Under the pieces are notes generated by a model. It was given only the letters and a program-made list of their open reading frames with translations, ran no database searches and was not told the origin of the DNA. A DNA stretch of 64,000 nucleotides from Duganella qianjiadongensis. GTDB lineage: Bacteria > Pseudomonadota > Gammaproteobacteria > Burkholderiales > Burkholderiaceae_D. Numbering within the stretch: the first letter of the stretch is position 1; every line of letters starts with the position of its first letter. Shown piece after piece: positions 39,428 to 48,877 of this stretch. The stretch spans positions 62,001 to 126,000 of the forward strand of contig NZ_WWCM01000009.1 of the NCBI RefSeq assembly GCF_009857915.1. Direction: 5' to 3'. The translations under genes were made by a program, and so were the position numbers.

Positions 39428-41329
39428 ATGGCTGTCGTCGAAACCCGGGCGGCGGCTTCCGCCGCTGCCACCGCTGCGCCCATGGTGGCCTTGCTGGGCA
39501 ATCCCAATTGCGGCAAGACCGCGCTGTTCAACCGCCTGACGGGCGCGCGCCAGAAAGTGGCCAACTACGCCGGTGTGACTATCGAGCGTAAAGAGGGCAG
39601 TTTCACTTCGCCCGATGGCCGCGCCTATCGCATACTGGATCTGCCCGGTGCTTACAGCCTGTCGGCGCATACGCCTGACGAAGCCATCACGCGCGACGTG
39701 GTGGCCGGCAAGCGCAACGGCGAGGCCGTGCCGGACGTGCTGGTGTGCGTGGTGAATGCCACCAATCTGCGCCTGAACCTGCGGCTGGTGCTGGAGATTA
39801 AGCGTCTGGGCCTGCCCATGATACTCGCGCTGAATATGGTCGATGTGGCGCGCAAGCGCGGCATCGTGATCGACGAAGCGCGGCTGGCACAGGAACTGGG
39901 CATGCCGGTGGTGGCCACGGTGGCCGTGCAGGCCGGTGGCGAACGCGCGCTGGTAAAGGCGCTCGATGCGATGGCGCTGACGGAAAAAGTCACGCCCCAG
40001 CCGCTCACTGCCATCGATACCGTGAGCGTGGAAGACACCCAGCGCGAAGTGCGCCGCATACTGGCGCTGGTGTGCCACGAGAAGGATGACCGCGGCAACC
40101 TGAGCGAGAAGATCGACCACATCGTGCTGCATCCGGTGCTGGGCCCTATCATACTGGCGGTGCTGATGTTCTGCGTGTTCCAGGCCGTGTTCAGCTGGGC
40201 CACCGTGCCGATGGACCTGATCAAGGATGGCGTGGATGCGGTAGGCAGCATGGTCAAGGGCGCCATGGCCGATGGCCTGCTGCGCAGCCTGCTGGTGGAA
40301 GGCATACTGGGTGGCGCCGGCAGCGTGCTGGTGTTCCTGCCGCAGATTCTGATTCTGTTCTTCTTCATACTGGTGCTGGAAGACTGCGGCTATCTGCCGC
40401 GTGCTGCCTTCCTGCTCGACCGCCTGATGGGCGGCGTGGGCCTGTCGGGCCGCGCCTTCATTCCGCTGCTGTCGAGCTTTGCCTGCGCCATTCCCGGCAT
40501 TATGGCCGCGCGCACCATCCAGAATCCGCGCGACCGTCTGGTGACCATCATGATCGCGCCGCTGATGACCTGCTCGGCGCGGCTGCCCGTGTATGCGCTG
40601 ATCATCGCCGCCTTCATTCCCGAGCGCGAAGTGGCCGGCTTTATCAGCCTGCAGGGGCTGGTGCTGTTCGGCCTGTACGTGACGGGCATAGTCTCGGCCA
40701 TGCTGGTGGCTTATTTGATGAAGCGCAGCATGGGCGCCAACCGCCAGCAGCCGCTGATGCTGGAACTGCCGTCCTACCACTGGCCGCATCTGCAGAATCT
40801 GGCACTGGGCCTGTGGGAGCGCTGCAAGATCTTTATTTCGCGCGTGGGTACCATCATCCTGACCCTGATGGTGCTGCTGTGGTTCCTCAGTTCCTTCCCC
40901 GGCGCACCGGAAGGCGCGACCCATCCGCCTATCTATTACAGTCTGGCCGGCATACTGGGACGCGGTCTGGAATACATCTTCGCGCCTATCGGCTTCAACT
41001 GGCAGATCTGCATTGCGCTGGTGCCGGGACTGGCCGCGCGTGAAGTGGCGGTGGGCGCACTGGGCACCGTGTACGCGCTGTCGCAGAGCGGCGATGAACT
41101 GGCCCAGTCGCTCACCCCTATCATTGCCGGTTCGTGGACGCTGCCGACGGCGCTGTCGCTGCTGGCGTGGTATGTGTTTGCACCGCAGTGCATGTCCACC
41201 CTGTCGGTGGTGCGGCGCGAGACGAACAGCCTGCGCTATCCGCTGCTGATGGCGGGCTATATGTTTGCACTGGCCTACAGTGCGTCCTTCCTGACCTATC
41301 GCGTGGCGCTGCTGCTGGCCGGAGGCTGA
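39428..41329 (+). CDS. feoB: Ferrous iron transporter B
   Basis: The main Fe(II) permease, 633 residues with a G-protein domain fused to a membrane domain. G1 is GNPNCGKTALFN, G3 DLPG (in RILDLPGAYS), and G4 NMVD. The gate-type repeats and eight or so helices follow, with LPQILILFFFILVLEDCGYL near the first membrane motif. The feoA-feoB-feoC order is standard, and Fur boxes upstream fit repression in high iron. Confidence 0.95.
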   Translation: MAVVETRAAASAAATAAPMVALLGNPNCGKTALFNRLTGARQKVANYAGVTIERKEGSFTSPDGRAYRILDLPGAYSLSAHTPDEAITRDVVAGKRNGEAVPDVLVCVVNATNLRLNLRLVLEIKRLGLPMILALNMVDVARKRGIVIDEARLAQELGMPVVATVAVQAGGERALVKALDAMALTEKVTPQPLTAIDTVSVEDTQREVRRILALVCHEKDDRGNLSEKIDHIVLHPVLGPIILAVLMFCVFQAVFSWATVPMDLIKDGVDAVGSMVKGAMADGLLRSLLVEGILGGAGSVLVFLPQILILFFFILVLEDCGYLPRAAFLLDRLMGGVGLSGRAFIPLLSSFACAIPGIMAARTIQNPRDRLVTIMIAPLMTCSARLPVYALIIAAFIPEREVAGFISLQGLVLFGLYVTGIVSAMLVAYLMKRSMGANRQQPLMLELPSYHWPHLQNLALGLWERCKIFISRVGTIILTLMVLLWFLSSFPGAPEGATHPPIYYSLAGILGRGLEYIFAPIGFNWQICIALVPGLAAREVAVGALGTVYALSQSGDELAQSLTPIIAGSWTLPTALSLLAWYVFAPQCMSTLSVVRRETNSLRYPLLMAGYMFALAYSASFLTYRVALLLAGG

Positions 41330-41330
41330 G

Positions 41331-41630
41331 ATGCTACAGAATCTGATTGTTGTCCTGATCGTGGTGCTGGCGCTGCTGCATTTCTGCCGGCGCTACCTGC
41401 CGGCAGCGCTGCGCCGCCGCTGGGCCGATGCGCTGGTCCGGCGTGGCGTGGATGGTCGTTTGCTGGCACGCCTGTTCGGCCTGCGTGAAGGTTGCGGCGA
41501 TGGCTGCAGTAGCTGCGGCGGTTGCGATAGCGGGCCGCAGGGTAAAGACGGCGGCTCCGCCGGATCGGGTAGTAGCGGCGCAGCGGGCAAGCCGGCTGCC
41601 CGCGTCATCATGCTGCATGTGCAGCGCTGA
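41331..41630 (+). CDS. FeoC-position small cysteine-rich membrane protein
   Basis: A 99-residue protein starting one base after feoB stops. It has one N-terminal helix (LIVVLIVVLALLHF), a basic segment, then a cysteine cluster CGDGCSSCGGCDSG (about 54-67) and a Gly/Ser-rich tail. It occupies the feoC place but is not the winged-helix FeoC of enterobacteria; it resembles the FeoB-associated Cys-rich membrane proteins of other groups. Four closely spaced Cys could bind iron or an FeS cluster. Its stop overlaps the convergent gene by 23 bp. Confidence 0.75.
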   Translation: MLQNLIVVLIVVLALLHFCRRYLPAALRRRWADALVRRGVDGRLLARLFGLREGCGDGCSSCGGCDSGPQGKDGGSAGSGSSGAAGKPAARVIMLHVQR

Positions 41631-43257
41631 GCGGCTGGAAGGATTCCGCCTGCGCCATCGGCCAGTACAGGCCGAACACTGGCGGCAAGCGGTGTAGCTG
41701 TGCGGGGTCGAGCAATTCCCCCTCATCCAGATAGGGCAGCAGAGCCGAGGCCAGTTTGACCTGATTCGGCGAGATGCGCCGCACCAGATGGTGGGGCCGC
41801 AATTGCGAGGGATGGGTGAGACCGGCAGCAGCAATCAGCTGCGCCAGCGCTTTCAGGGTATTCTCGTGATAATTGGCCACCCGGCGCATTTTGTCGGGCA
41901 CCACCAGCGCCTGCTGGCGCTGGGCATCCTGCGTGGCCACGCCAGTCGGGCAGCGGTCGGTATGGCAGCTTTGCGACTGGATGCAGCCGAGCGCGAACAT
42001 GAAGCCGCGCGCCGCATTGCACCAGTCGGCGCCCAGAGCCAGCATGCGGGCGATATCGAAAGCGCTGATGACTTTACCCGAGACGCCGATGCGGATACGT
42101 TCGCGCAAGCCTGCTCCCACCAGCGTGTTATGCACCAGCAGCAGCGCTTCCTGCAAAGGCGTGCCGACGTGGTCGCAGAATTCCACCGGCGCTGCACCGG
42201 TGCCGCCTTCGCCGCCATCGACCACGATGAAATCCGGCGTAATGCCGCTGGCCAGCATGGCTTTGACGATGGCGAAAAATTCCCATGGATGGCCGATGGC
42301 CAGTTTGACGCCGGTAGGCTTGCCGCCGGACAGAGTGCGCAGGCGCTCGATAAAGGCGAGCATTTCGAGCGGCGTATCAAATGCACTGTGGCGCGCGGGC
42401 GAGACGCAGTCTTCACCTAATGGCACGCCGCGGGTGGCGGCAATTTCTGGGCTGACTTTGGCCGCCGGTAGTACGCCGCCGTGGCCCGGCTTGGCGCCCT
42501 GCGACAGTTTAAGTTCTATCATCTTCACTTGCGGCGTCGTGGCGTTGGCGATGAAGTGGCTTTCCGAGAAGTGCCCATCTTCGCCGCGGCAGCCGAAGTA
42601 GCCGGAGCCGATCTCCCACACCAGATCGCCGCCGTGCTGGCGGTGGTAGGGGCTGATGCTGCCTTCGCCCGTGTCGTGCATGAAGCCGCCCGCTTTGGCG
42701 CCGCCGTTCAGCGCCAGTATCGCATTGGCCGACAGGGCGCCAAAGCTCATGGCCGAGATATTGAACACGCTGGCCGAGTAGGGCTGGGCGCGCCGGCAGG
42801 CCGGATGCGCGCCGATCTCGATGCGGAAATCGTGGTGCTGTTCCGCTGCGGGGCTGATGGAGTGGTTGATCCATTCGTAGCCGCCGGCATACACGTCAAG
42901 CTGGGTGCCGAACGGACGCTTGTCGGTTTCCATCTTGGCGCGCTGGTAGACGATGCTGCGCTGGTTGCGCGAGAACGGCTCGGCCACCGTGTCGTCCTCC
43001 AGAAAATACTGGCGGATTTCAGGCCGTATGGATTCGAAGAAGAAGCGCAGGTGTGCCAGTAGCGGGTAATTGCGGCGCAGCGCGCGGCGGCTTTGCAGCA
43101 GATCGGACAGGCCGACGCCCGATAGCATTAGCAGCGCAAGCGTCAGCCACCATGGAGCCGCGAACCAGAGCGCCAGCGGCAGCGCCAGCAAGACGGCGTG
43201 CAGAGCCAGATAGCGCGGCGAAAGCAAACGGCTAAAGAATAGCGAGACTGGCTTCAT
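41608..43257 (-). CDS. Membrane-anchored FMN-binding glutamate synthase-like protein
   Basis: A 549-residue protein with an N-terminal pair of helices (about 17-45) followed by an FMN-binding glutamate-synthase core. The FMN/substrate regions are visible as NISAMSFGALSANAILALNGGAK, MHDTGEGSISPYHR, KPGHGGVLPAAKVS and VDGGEGGTGAAP. It lacks the amidotransferase and the 3Fe-4S/GXGXG parts of GltB, so it is not a complete glutamate synthase. Archaeal and bacterial homologues have no settled function. Start at 43257 (MKPVSLFFSRLL). Confidence 0.85.
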   Translation of the reverse strand: MKPVSLFFSRLLSPRYLALHAVLLALPLALWFAAPWWLTLALLMLSGVGLSDLLQSRRALRRNYPLLAHLRFFFESIRPEIRQYFLEDDTVAEPFSRNQRSIVYQRAKMETDKRPFGTQLDVYAGGYEWINHSISPAAEQHHDFRIEIGAHPACRRAQPYSASVFNISAMSFGALSANAILALNGGAKAGGFMHDTGEGSISPYHRQHGGDLVWEIGSGYFGCRGEDGHFSESHFIANATTPQVKMIELKLSQGAKPGHGGVLPAAKVSPEIAATRGVPLGEDCVSPARHSAFDTPLEMLAFIERLRTLSGGKPTGVKLAIGHPWEFFAIVKAMLASGITPDFIVVDGGEGGTGAAPVEFCDHVGTPLQEALLLVHNTLVGAGLRERIRIGVSGKVISAFDIARMLALGADWCNAARGFMFALGCIQSQSCHTDRCPTGVATQDAQRQQALVVPDKMRRVANYHENTLKALAQLIAAAGLTHPSQLRPHHLVRRISPNQVKLASALLPYLDEGELLDPAQLHRLPPVFGLYWPMAQAESFQPLSAAHAA

Positions 43258-43372
43258 GGGCACTCCGGTAGGCGGCAATGAGCCCAGTGTACTGTGCTGC
43301 ACGGGCTCTGGCTAGCCATGGTAAGCTGCCACGGTTGCGGCGCACGGCCGTGCTTTTTCTGGATTGCTGACT

Positions 43373-44044
43373 ATGATCGTCGTACACCATCTGAATAACT
43401 CCCGTTCGCAGCGGGTGCTGTGGCTGCTGGAAGAACTGGGCCTGCCATACGAAATCGTGCGCTATCAGCGCGACCCTAAAACCATGCTGGCGCCGCCCGA
43501 ACTGCGCGCCATTCACCCGCTGGGCAAATCGCCGGTGATTAGCGATGGCGGGGTGGTGGTGGCCGAATCGGGCGCGATTGTCGAATACTTGCTAGAGACT
43601 TACGGGCAGGGCCGGCTGCAGCCTGCGGCCGGTACGCCGGAGCAGCGCCGCTGGACCTATTTCCTGCACTACGCCGAAGGCTCGGCCATGACGCCGCTGC
43701 TGATGAAACTGGTGTTCGACCGGGTCGAGAGCAGCCCCGCGCCGTTCTTTGTCAGGCCTATTGCCAAGGCGATCGCGCGCAAGGTACTGGGCAGCTATGT
43801 GCTGCCGCAGATCGCCAGCCATCTCGATTATCTGGAAGCGGAGCTGGCGCAGCGGCCATGGTTTGCCGGCACCGAATTCAGCGCCGCCGATATCCAGATG
43901 AGTTTTCCGCTGGAGGCCGCCGCAGCGCGCGCTGGCCTGAACGCCAGCAGGCCGCACCTGATGGACTTCCTGCAGCGCATCCATAGCCGTCCCGCCTTCC
44001 AGCGGGCGCTCGCCCAAGGCGGCCCGTATGACCTGCTCAAGTGA
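43373..44044 (+). CDS. Glutathione S-transferase
   Basis: A 223-residue GST. The N-terminal thioredoxin-like domain includes SRSQRVLWLLEELGLPYEI and the glutathione-binding HPLGKSPVISDG and ESGAIVEYLLE. The C-terminal helical domain ends with PAFQRALAQGGPYDLLK. The start at 43373 (MIVVHHL) is used. It stands alone between a convergent-divergent neighbour pair. Substrate unknown. Confidence 0.9.
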   Translation: MIVVHHLNNSRSQRVLWLLEELGLPYEIVRYQRDPKTMLAPPELRAIHPLGKSPVISDGGVVVAESGAIVEYLLETYGQGRLQPAAGTPEQRRWTYFLHYAEGSAMTPLLMKLVFDRVESSPAPFFVRPIAKAIARKVLGSYVLPQIASHLDYLEAELAQRPWFAGTEFSAADIQMSFPLEAAAARAGLNASRPHLMDFLQRIHSRPAFQRALAQGGPYDLLK

Positions 44045-44123
44045 ATCTGAACGGCGGCGCTTTGGGCGCCGCTGGCGCTACGTTACAATGGCGCCGTGAT
44101 AGTCGCTGATTTTCCCCGCTGCC

Positions 44124-44909
44124 ATGGCTAGACTGCTAGCCATCGATGGCCTCAACATCGTACGCCGCATGTACGAGGCCAGTCCCGAACCCGATAGTGC
44201 CGAGAAGGCGCTGACGGCGCTGCGCTATGCCCAGTCGTCGCTGCACAAGCTGCTGCGCCAGCATGCACCTACTCACGTGCTGCTGGCCTTCGACGCCGGC
44301 GGCAGCACCTGGCGCCATGCCTTGTATGCCGGCTACCGTGCCGGCCGTGCGCCCATGCCTGATGTGCTGAAGACGGCGCTGGCGCCATGGCAGGCGCAGT
44401 TGCAGGCGCAAGGCTGGCCGCTGCTGGCGATCGAAGGGGTGGAAGCGGACGATGTATTGGCCACGGCCGTGCAGCGCTGGCTGGCCGAAGGTCGCGGCGA
44501 GGCTTATGTGGCCAGCACCGATAAGGACCTGCATAGCCTGATCGCGCAGGGGGCCCTGCTGTGGGACCCGTTCAAGGGGGTGTGGCATGACGCCGCATGG
44601 GTGGAAGCCAAATGGGGTGTGGTGCCGGCGCAACTGGCCGACCTGCTGGCCCTGATGGGCGATCCGGCCGACTCGATACCGGGCGTGTCCGGCGTGGGCG
44701 TGAAGACGGCAGCCCGGCTATTGCGCACCTACGGTTCGCTGGAAGGCATACTGGCTGGCGCCGGCATTCTGCAGGACAGGCTGGGCGTAACGCTACGAAA
44801 AGAGAAGGAAATGCTGTATCTTTCCAGACAATTGGTGGAATTGAAAACCGACGTGCGGCTGGGCGTGAGCTGGAATATGCTGGCGTGGTCCGGCCCGGGC
44901 GGGGCTTAG
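44124..44909 (+). CDS. 5'-3' exonuclease / flap endonuclease-like (ExoIX/Xni type)
   Basis: A 261-residue FEN-superfamily protein without the polymerase domain. Metal-binding acidic residues appear in LAIDGLNIVRRM, VEADDVLATA, STDKDLH and LMGDPADSIPGVSGVGVKTA, the latter being the helix-hairpin-helix DNA-binding site. It could process flaps or RNA-primed ends like E. coli Xni. Sixteen bases upstream of the receiver-domain gene, probably cotranscribed. Confidence 0.85.
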   Translation: MARLLAIDGLNIVRRMYEASPEPDSAEKALTALRYAQSSLHKLLRQHAPTHVLLAFDAGGSTWRHALYAGYRAGRAPMPDVLKTALAPWQAQLQAQGWPLLAIEGVEADDVLATAVQRWLAEGRGEAYVASTDKDLHSLIAQGALLWDPFKGVWHDAAWVEAKWGVVPAQLADLLALMGDPADSIPGVSGVGVKTAARLLRTYGSLEGILAGAGILQDRLGVTLRKEKEMLYLSRQLVELKTDVRLGVSWNMLAWSGPGGA

Positions 44910-44924
44910 AACAGGGTAGGCAAG

Positions 44925-45365
44925 ATGTTAAAAGCAGTGATTATCGATACCAGTGCCGTAGCGCGCGGCTTGCTCAATACCGTGCTGGTGGAGGGCGGTT
45001 ACGATGTGGTGGGGCAGGCGCACACCTGCGCCAACGGGCTGGCGCTGCTGATCAAGCACCAGCCGCAGCTGATCTGCATCTCGCGCGAACAGATAGAAAG
45101 CGGCGATGATATCGTGCGCGAAATCAAAACCAACTGGCCCAAGACGCTGATCTTCATGGTGTCGAGCGAGTTCGATGCGGCCACCATACAGGCGGCCCAC
45201 GCGATGGGCGTGCACGGCTTCATCGTCAAACCGTTCAAGGCTGATACGGTGCTCAACACCATCCGCAACACCGTCATTACTATGGTCAAACGCCAGCGTG
45301 CTGCCATGGCGCGCGAAGCGGCGGCAGCCGAAGGCGACGGCAAGCCTGCCGACGGCGCCAGCTAA
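44925..45365 (+). CDS. CheY-like receiver domain without the phosphoacceptor Asp
   Basis: A 146-residue single receiver domain. The fold pattern is clear (AVIIDTSAVARGLLNTVL, FMVSSEFDA, GVHGFIVKPFKADTVL). Ser53 (QLICISREQ) stands where the phosphorylated Asp should be, and the usual acidic pair is reduced to one Asp (IIDTS). Lys102 is kept. The C-terminus has an alanine-rich basic tail. It probably acts as an unphosphorylated signalling adaptor; partner unknown. GGGTAGGC lies before its ATG. Confidence 0.8.
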   Translation: MLKAVIIDTSAVARGLLNTVLVEGGYDVVGQAHTCANGLALLIKHQPQLICISREQIESGDDIVREIKTNWPKTLIFMVSSEFDAATIQAAHAMGVHGFIVKPFKADTVLNTIRNTVITMVKRQRAAMAREAAAAEGDGKPADGAS

Positions 45366-45392
45366 TTCTCCGCTCAGGCCCGTGCGGCGCGT

Positions 45393-46499
45393 CTAGCCAG
45401 CCAGCGTGGAGCCGGCAATCAGGCCGCCGCCGAGGCAGACTTCCCCATCGTAGATCACCGCCGACTGGCCCGGCGTCACCGCCCATTGCGGTTCCATGAA
45501 GCGCAGCGCGAAATCGCTCTCGCCCTGCGGCGTGAGTTCGCAGGCCACATCGGCCTGACGGTAGCGGGTTTTGGCGGCTAACTGGCGCAGATCCGGCGCA
45601 TGGCCGGCAATCCAGCTGGCCGTATCGGCCGTCAGGCTGGCCGATTGCAGCCACGGATGGTCGTGGCCCTGCACGATGTACAGCGTGTTGCTGGCCACGT
45701 CCTTGCGCGCCACATACCAAGCGTCGCTGCTGCCATCTTCCTTCTTGTAGGCCTTCAGTCCGCCGACGCCTATGCCTTTGCGCTGGCCCAGCGTGTAGAA
45801 GCTCAGGCCGACGTGCTCGCCCACCACGCGGCCATCGTCGGTCTTCATCGGGCCGGGACGGTAGGACAGGTAGCGGTTGAGGAATTCGCGGAACGGACGC
45901 TCGCCGATAAAGCAGATGCCGGTGGAATCCTTCTTGGTGGCGTTGGGCAGGCCCAGCTTGGCCGCGATCTGGCGCACTTCCGTCTTCGGAATTTCACCGA
46001 GCGGGAACAGGGTCTTGGACAGCTGCGCCTGATTCAGCCGGTGCAGGAAGTAGCTCTGGTCCTTGGTGTGATCGACCGCCTTGAGCAGCTCGAACTGGCC
46101 GGCGCGCTCGCGTACGCGGGCGTAGTGGCCGGTGGCGATCAGATCGGCGCCCAGTGTCATGGCGTGGTCGAGGAAGGCCTTGAACTTGATTTCGGCGTTG
46201 CACAGCACGTCGGGATTGGGCGTGCGGCCAGCCTGATACTCGCGCAGGAAGTCGGCGAACACGCGGTCCTTGTACTCGCTGGCGAAGTTGACGGCTTCGA
46301 TATCCACGCCCACTACGTCGGCCACGCTGGCGGCATCGATCCAGTCCTGCCGGGTGGAGCAGTATTCGCTGTCGTCGTCATCCTCCCAGTTTTTCATGAA
46401 CAGGCCGACCACTTCGTAGCCCTGTTCCTTGAGCAGCCACGCCGAGACCGAGGAATCGACCCCGCCAGACATACCGATCACGACTTTTTTCTTGCTCAT
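45393..46499 (-). CDS. mnmA: tRNA 2-thiouridylase MnmA
   Basis: Adds sulfur to U34 of tRNA-Lys, Glu and Gln using persulfide from the Tus relay or IscS. The 368 residues have the PP-loop [15 protein letters not shown], the catalytic Cys in [11 protein letters not shown] and the second in [12 protein letters not shown], both required for disulfide chemistry. It is followed upstream by nudJ, as in E. coli nudJ-mnmA. GGAAATAAT precedes the ATG. Confidence 0.96.
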   Translation of the reverse strand: MSKKKVVIGMSGGVDSSVSAWLLKEQGYEVVGLFMKNWEDDDDSEYCSTRQDWIDAASVADVVGVDIEAVNFASEYKDRVFADFLREYQAGRTPNPDVLCNAEIKFKAFLDHAMTLGADLIATGHYARVRERAGQFELLKAVDHTKDQSYFLHRLNQAQLSKTLFPLGEIPKTEVRQIAAKLGLPNATKKDSTGICFIGERPFREFLNRYLSYRPGPMKTDDGRVVGEHVGLSFYTLGQRKGIGVGGLKAYKKEDGSSDAWYVARKDVASNTLYIVQGHDHPWLQSASLTADTASWIAGHAPDLRQLAAKTRYRQADVACELTPQGESDFALRFMEPQWAVTPGQSAVIYDGEVCLGGGLIAGSTLAG

Positions 46500-46619
46500 A
46501 TTATTTCCTGAAAACTGTTTATATCATTTATCTGCAGGGTTTTGCAGTCTTGCTGAATCAGCGCCAGCGCCAGCGGCAGCGGTCTTGCCGCTGCCGTGCT
46601 GCCTATCTGCGCGCTGCTG

Positions 46620-47117
46620 TCAGCCGTGGCTGCTGTCCGGCGCCGACAGGAAGACCGAAGCGTGGGTCTGCAGCAGCTCCAGCGGCGCGCGGCGGCCAGC
46701 CAGATATTCGTCCACGCACTGCAGCACGGTAGGGCTGCGGTGACGGTCGGCGCAGGCGGCCAGTTCGTCGCGCGTCAGCCACATGGTGCGCAGGATGCCA
46801 TCGTCGAGCGGGCGGTCATGCTGCTGGCCCGGCACGCCGCAGAAGGTAAAGCGCAGATAGGTGACTTCTTCGCCCGTGCGGTTGGAGGTGTAGCGCGACA
46901 TATACATGCCCACCAGCGCAGTGGGCGTGAAATCGTGTGCGGTTTCTTCCAGCGTTTCGCGGATTACTGCCTGTTCCAGCGATTCATGCGGGTCCAGATG
47001 GCCGGCTGGCTGGTTAATGCGGATGCCATCGCTAGTCTGTTCTTCGATAACGAGAAATTTGCCATCCTTTTCGACGATGGCGGCAACAGTGACAGAGGGT
47101 TTCCAGATACGTGGCAT
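46620..47117 (-). CDS. nudJ: Nudix phosphatase NudJ-like
   Basis: A 165-residue Nudix hydrolase. The Nudix box runs from Gly41-His-Leu (GHLDPHESLEQAVIRETLEE) and ends TAHDF in place of EEGU. E. coli NudJ hydrolyses thiamine pyrophosphate precursors and nucleoside tri- and diphosphates. AAGGA is before the ATG. Next to mnmA as in enterobacteria. Confidence 0.88.
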   Translation of the reverse strand: MPRIWKPSVTVAAIVEKDGKFLVIEEQTSDGIRINQPAGHLDPHESLEQAVIRETLEETAHDFTPTALVGMYMSRYTSNRTGEEVTYLRFTFCGVPGQQHDRPLDDGILRTMWLTRDELAACADRHRSPTVLQCVDEYLAGRRAPLELLQTHASVFLSAPDSSHG

Positions 47118-47216
47118 AGGCGATCCTTGAAAGAGCCGATATTTTAGCCTGTTCCGGCCGTTTAGGCGCTGCTCTGGCTGCGTGTCATAGAAGCGACATT
47201 GAAATAGCGCAAACTT

Positions 47217-47255
47217 TAGCGCAAAGAGTACTCTGGAGCAGGCTTCTTTGCGCTA
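47217..47255. repeat. Perfect 10-bp inverted repeat in the nudJ-pntAA gap
   Basis: TAGCGCAAAG (47217-47226) pairs with CTTTGCGCTA (47246-47255) across 19 bases. It is in the 315-bp divergent gap, which has no gene. A possible pntAA promoter (TTTATT, 17 bp, TATGAT) lies further right, near 47318-47347. The repeat could be an operator or an mRNA structure. Confidence 0.4.
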
Positions 47256-47432
47256 GATTAAGTGTTTTAACAGCAATAGATGACATTTTGTAATAAATGT
47301 AGTGATAAATGCGGCATTTATTGATAAATACGTATTAAGTATGATGGGGCCATCGAGGGGGGAACTCTGCCGCGTGCAGCCCCGGCAATCCGTGTTAGAT
47401 TCTAGTCAGTTTATTAATCTTTGGGAGGCAGC

Positions 47433-48545
47433 ATGAGAATAGGCATACCGGCCGAGACGCGGCCGGGCGAAACCCGGGTTGCGGCGACGCCCGAAACCGT
47501 CAAGAAGCTGGCGGCCAAGCACAGTGTGATCGTGCAGGCTGGCGCTGGTCTGGCCGCATCGGTGACCGACGAGGCATATGTGGCAGCAGGTGCGCAGATA
47601 GGCACGGCGGCAGACGCCTACGCTGCGGAGGTGGTGCTGAAGGTGCGCGCACCGGATGCAGCGGAGCGCGGCCTGATGAAGGGCGGCACGGTGCTGATCG
47701 GCATGCTCAATCCTTTCGATGCGGAGAACAATGCCGCGATGGCGGCCGCCGGCCTGCAGGCATTTGCGCTGGAAGCCGTGCCCCGCATCACCCGCGCGCA
47801 GTCGATGGACGTGTTGTCCTCGCAGGCCAATATCGCCGGCTACAAGGCGGTGATGGTAGCGGCCAATACCTACCAGCGCTTCATGCCCATGCTGATGACG
47901 GCAGCCGGTACCGTGAAAGCGGCCCGCGTGCTGATCATGGGCGTGGGCGTGGCCGGTCTGCAGGCGATCGCTACGGCCAAGCGTCTGGGCGCCGTGATCG
48001 AAGCATCCGACGTGCGTCCGCCAGTCAAAGAGCAGGTGGAATCGCTGGGCGCCAAATTCATCGACGTGCCTTTCCTCACCGACGAAGAGAAAGAAATCGC
48101 GCAGGGTGTGGGCGGCTATGCCCGTCCCATGCCGGCCGACTGGCTGGCGCGTCAGGCGGCGCTGGTGCACGAACGCGCCAAGCTGGCCGACATCATCATC
48201 ACCACCGCGCTGATCCCGGGCCGCAAGGCGCCGGTGCTGATTTCCGAAGATACGGTGAAAGCTATGAAGCCGGGCTCGGTGATCGTCGATCTGGCGGTGG
48301 CGCAGGGCGGTAACTGCCCGCTGTCCGTGCTGAACGAAACGGTGGTGCGCCACGGCGTGCACATTGTCGGCCAGCCCGATCTGGCCACGCTGGTGGCGGC
48401 GGATGCGTCGGCCCTGTATGCGCGCAATGTGCTCGACTTCCTCAAGCTGATCATCAATAAGGAAGACCAGCTGGTGATCGACCGCGAAGACGAAATCCTC
48501 AAGGCCACGCTGCTGTGCAGCGGCGGCGAACTGCTGAGAAAATAA
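47433..48545 (+). CDS. pntAA: NAD(P) transhydrogenase subunit alpha part 1
   Basis: The NAD(H)-binding domain I of proton-translocating transhydrogenase, 370 residues. It starts MRIGIPAETRPGETRVAATP, has the alanine-dehydrogenase-like Rossmann core ending RVLIMGVGVAGLQAIATAKRLGAVIEAS split here by function, and lacks the membrane helices, which are on the next gene. GGGAGG precedes the ATG at 47433. Split PntA is usual in many Burkholderiales and Rhodospirillum. Confidence 0.94.
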   Translation: MRIGIPAETRPGETRVAATPETVKKLAAKHSVIVQAGAGLAASVTDEAYVAAGAQIGTAADAYAAEVVLKVRAPDAAERGLMKGGTVLIGMLNPFDAENNAAMAAAGLQAFALEAVPRITRAQSMDVLSSQANIAGYKAVMVAANTYQRFMPMLMTAAGTVKAARVLIMGVGVAGLQAIATAKRLGAVIEASDVRPPVKEQVESLGAKFIDVPFLTDEEKEIAQGVGGYARPMPADWLARQAALVHERAKLADIIITTALIPGRKAPVLISEDTVKAMKPGSVIVDLAVAQGGNCPLSVLNETVVRHGVHIVGQPDLATLVAADASALYARNVLDFLKLIINKEDQLVIDREDEILKATLLCSGGELLRK

Positions 48546-48556
48546 AAGGAGGTTTT

Positions 48557-48877
48557 ATGGAAGTGAGCCATACCATCATCAATCTGATCATCTTCGTGCT
48601 GGCCATCTATGTGGGCTATCACGTGGTGTGGACCGTGACGCCTGCGCTGCATACGCCGCTGATGGCGGTGACCAATGCCGTATCGGCCATTATCATCGTG
48701 GGTGCCATGCTGGCGGCCGCGCTGACGGAAGGTCTGGTGGGGCAGATTGCCGGCACCGTGGCCGTGGCGCTGGCTGCGGTGAACGTGTTCGGCGGTTTTC
48801 TGGTGACCCAGCGCATGCTGGAAATGTTCAAGAAGAAGGCGCCTAAGGCTGCTGCTAACAAGGGAGAGCAGGCATGA
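48557..48877 (+). CDS. pntAB: NAD(P) transhydrogenase subunit alpha part 2
   Basis: A 106-residue membrane subunit with about three helices (IINLIIFVLAIYVGYHVVW, NAVSAIIIVGAMLAAAL, IAGTVAVALAAVNVFGGF) that forms part of the proton channel. Its stop overlaps the pntB start by four bases. AGGAGG lies six bases before its ATG. Confidence 0.94.
   Translation: MEVSHTIINLIIFVLAIYVGYHVVWTVTPALHTPLMAVTNAVSAIIIVGAMLAAALTEGLVGQIAGTVAVALAAVNVFGGFLVTQRMLEMFKKKAPKAAANKGEQA

Noticed and set aside
39407-40924. A 505-codon minus-strand frame opposite feoB
   Set aside because: It is a shadow of feoB and is very rich in His, Gln and Ala without motifs.
47217-47255. Terminator reading of the 10-bp inverted repeat
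   Set aside because: It lies upstream of both divergent genes, where no transcript should end, and has no T run.
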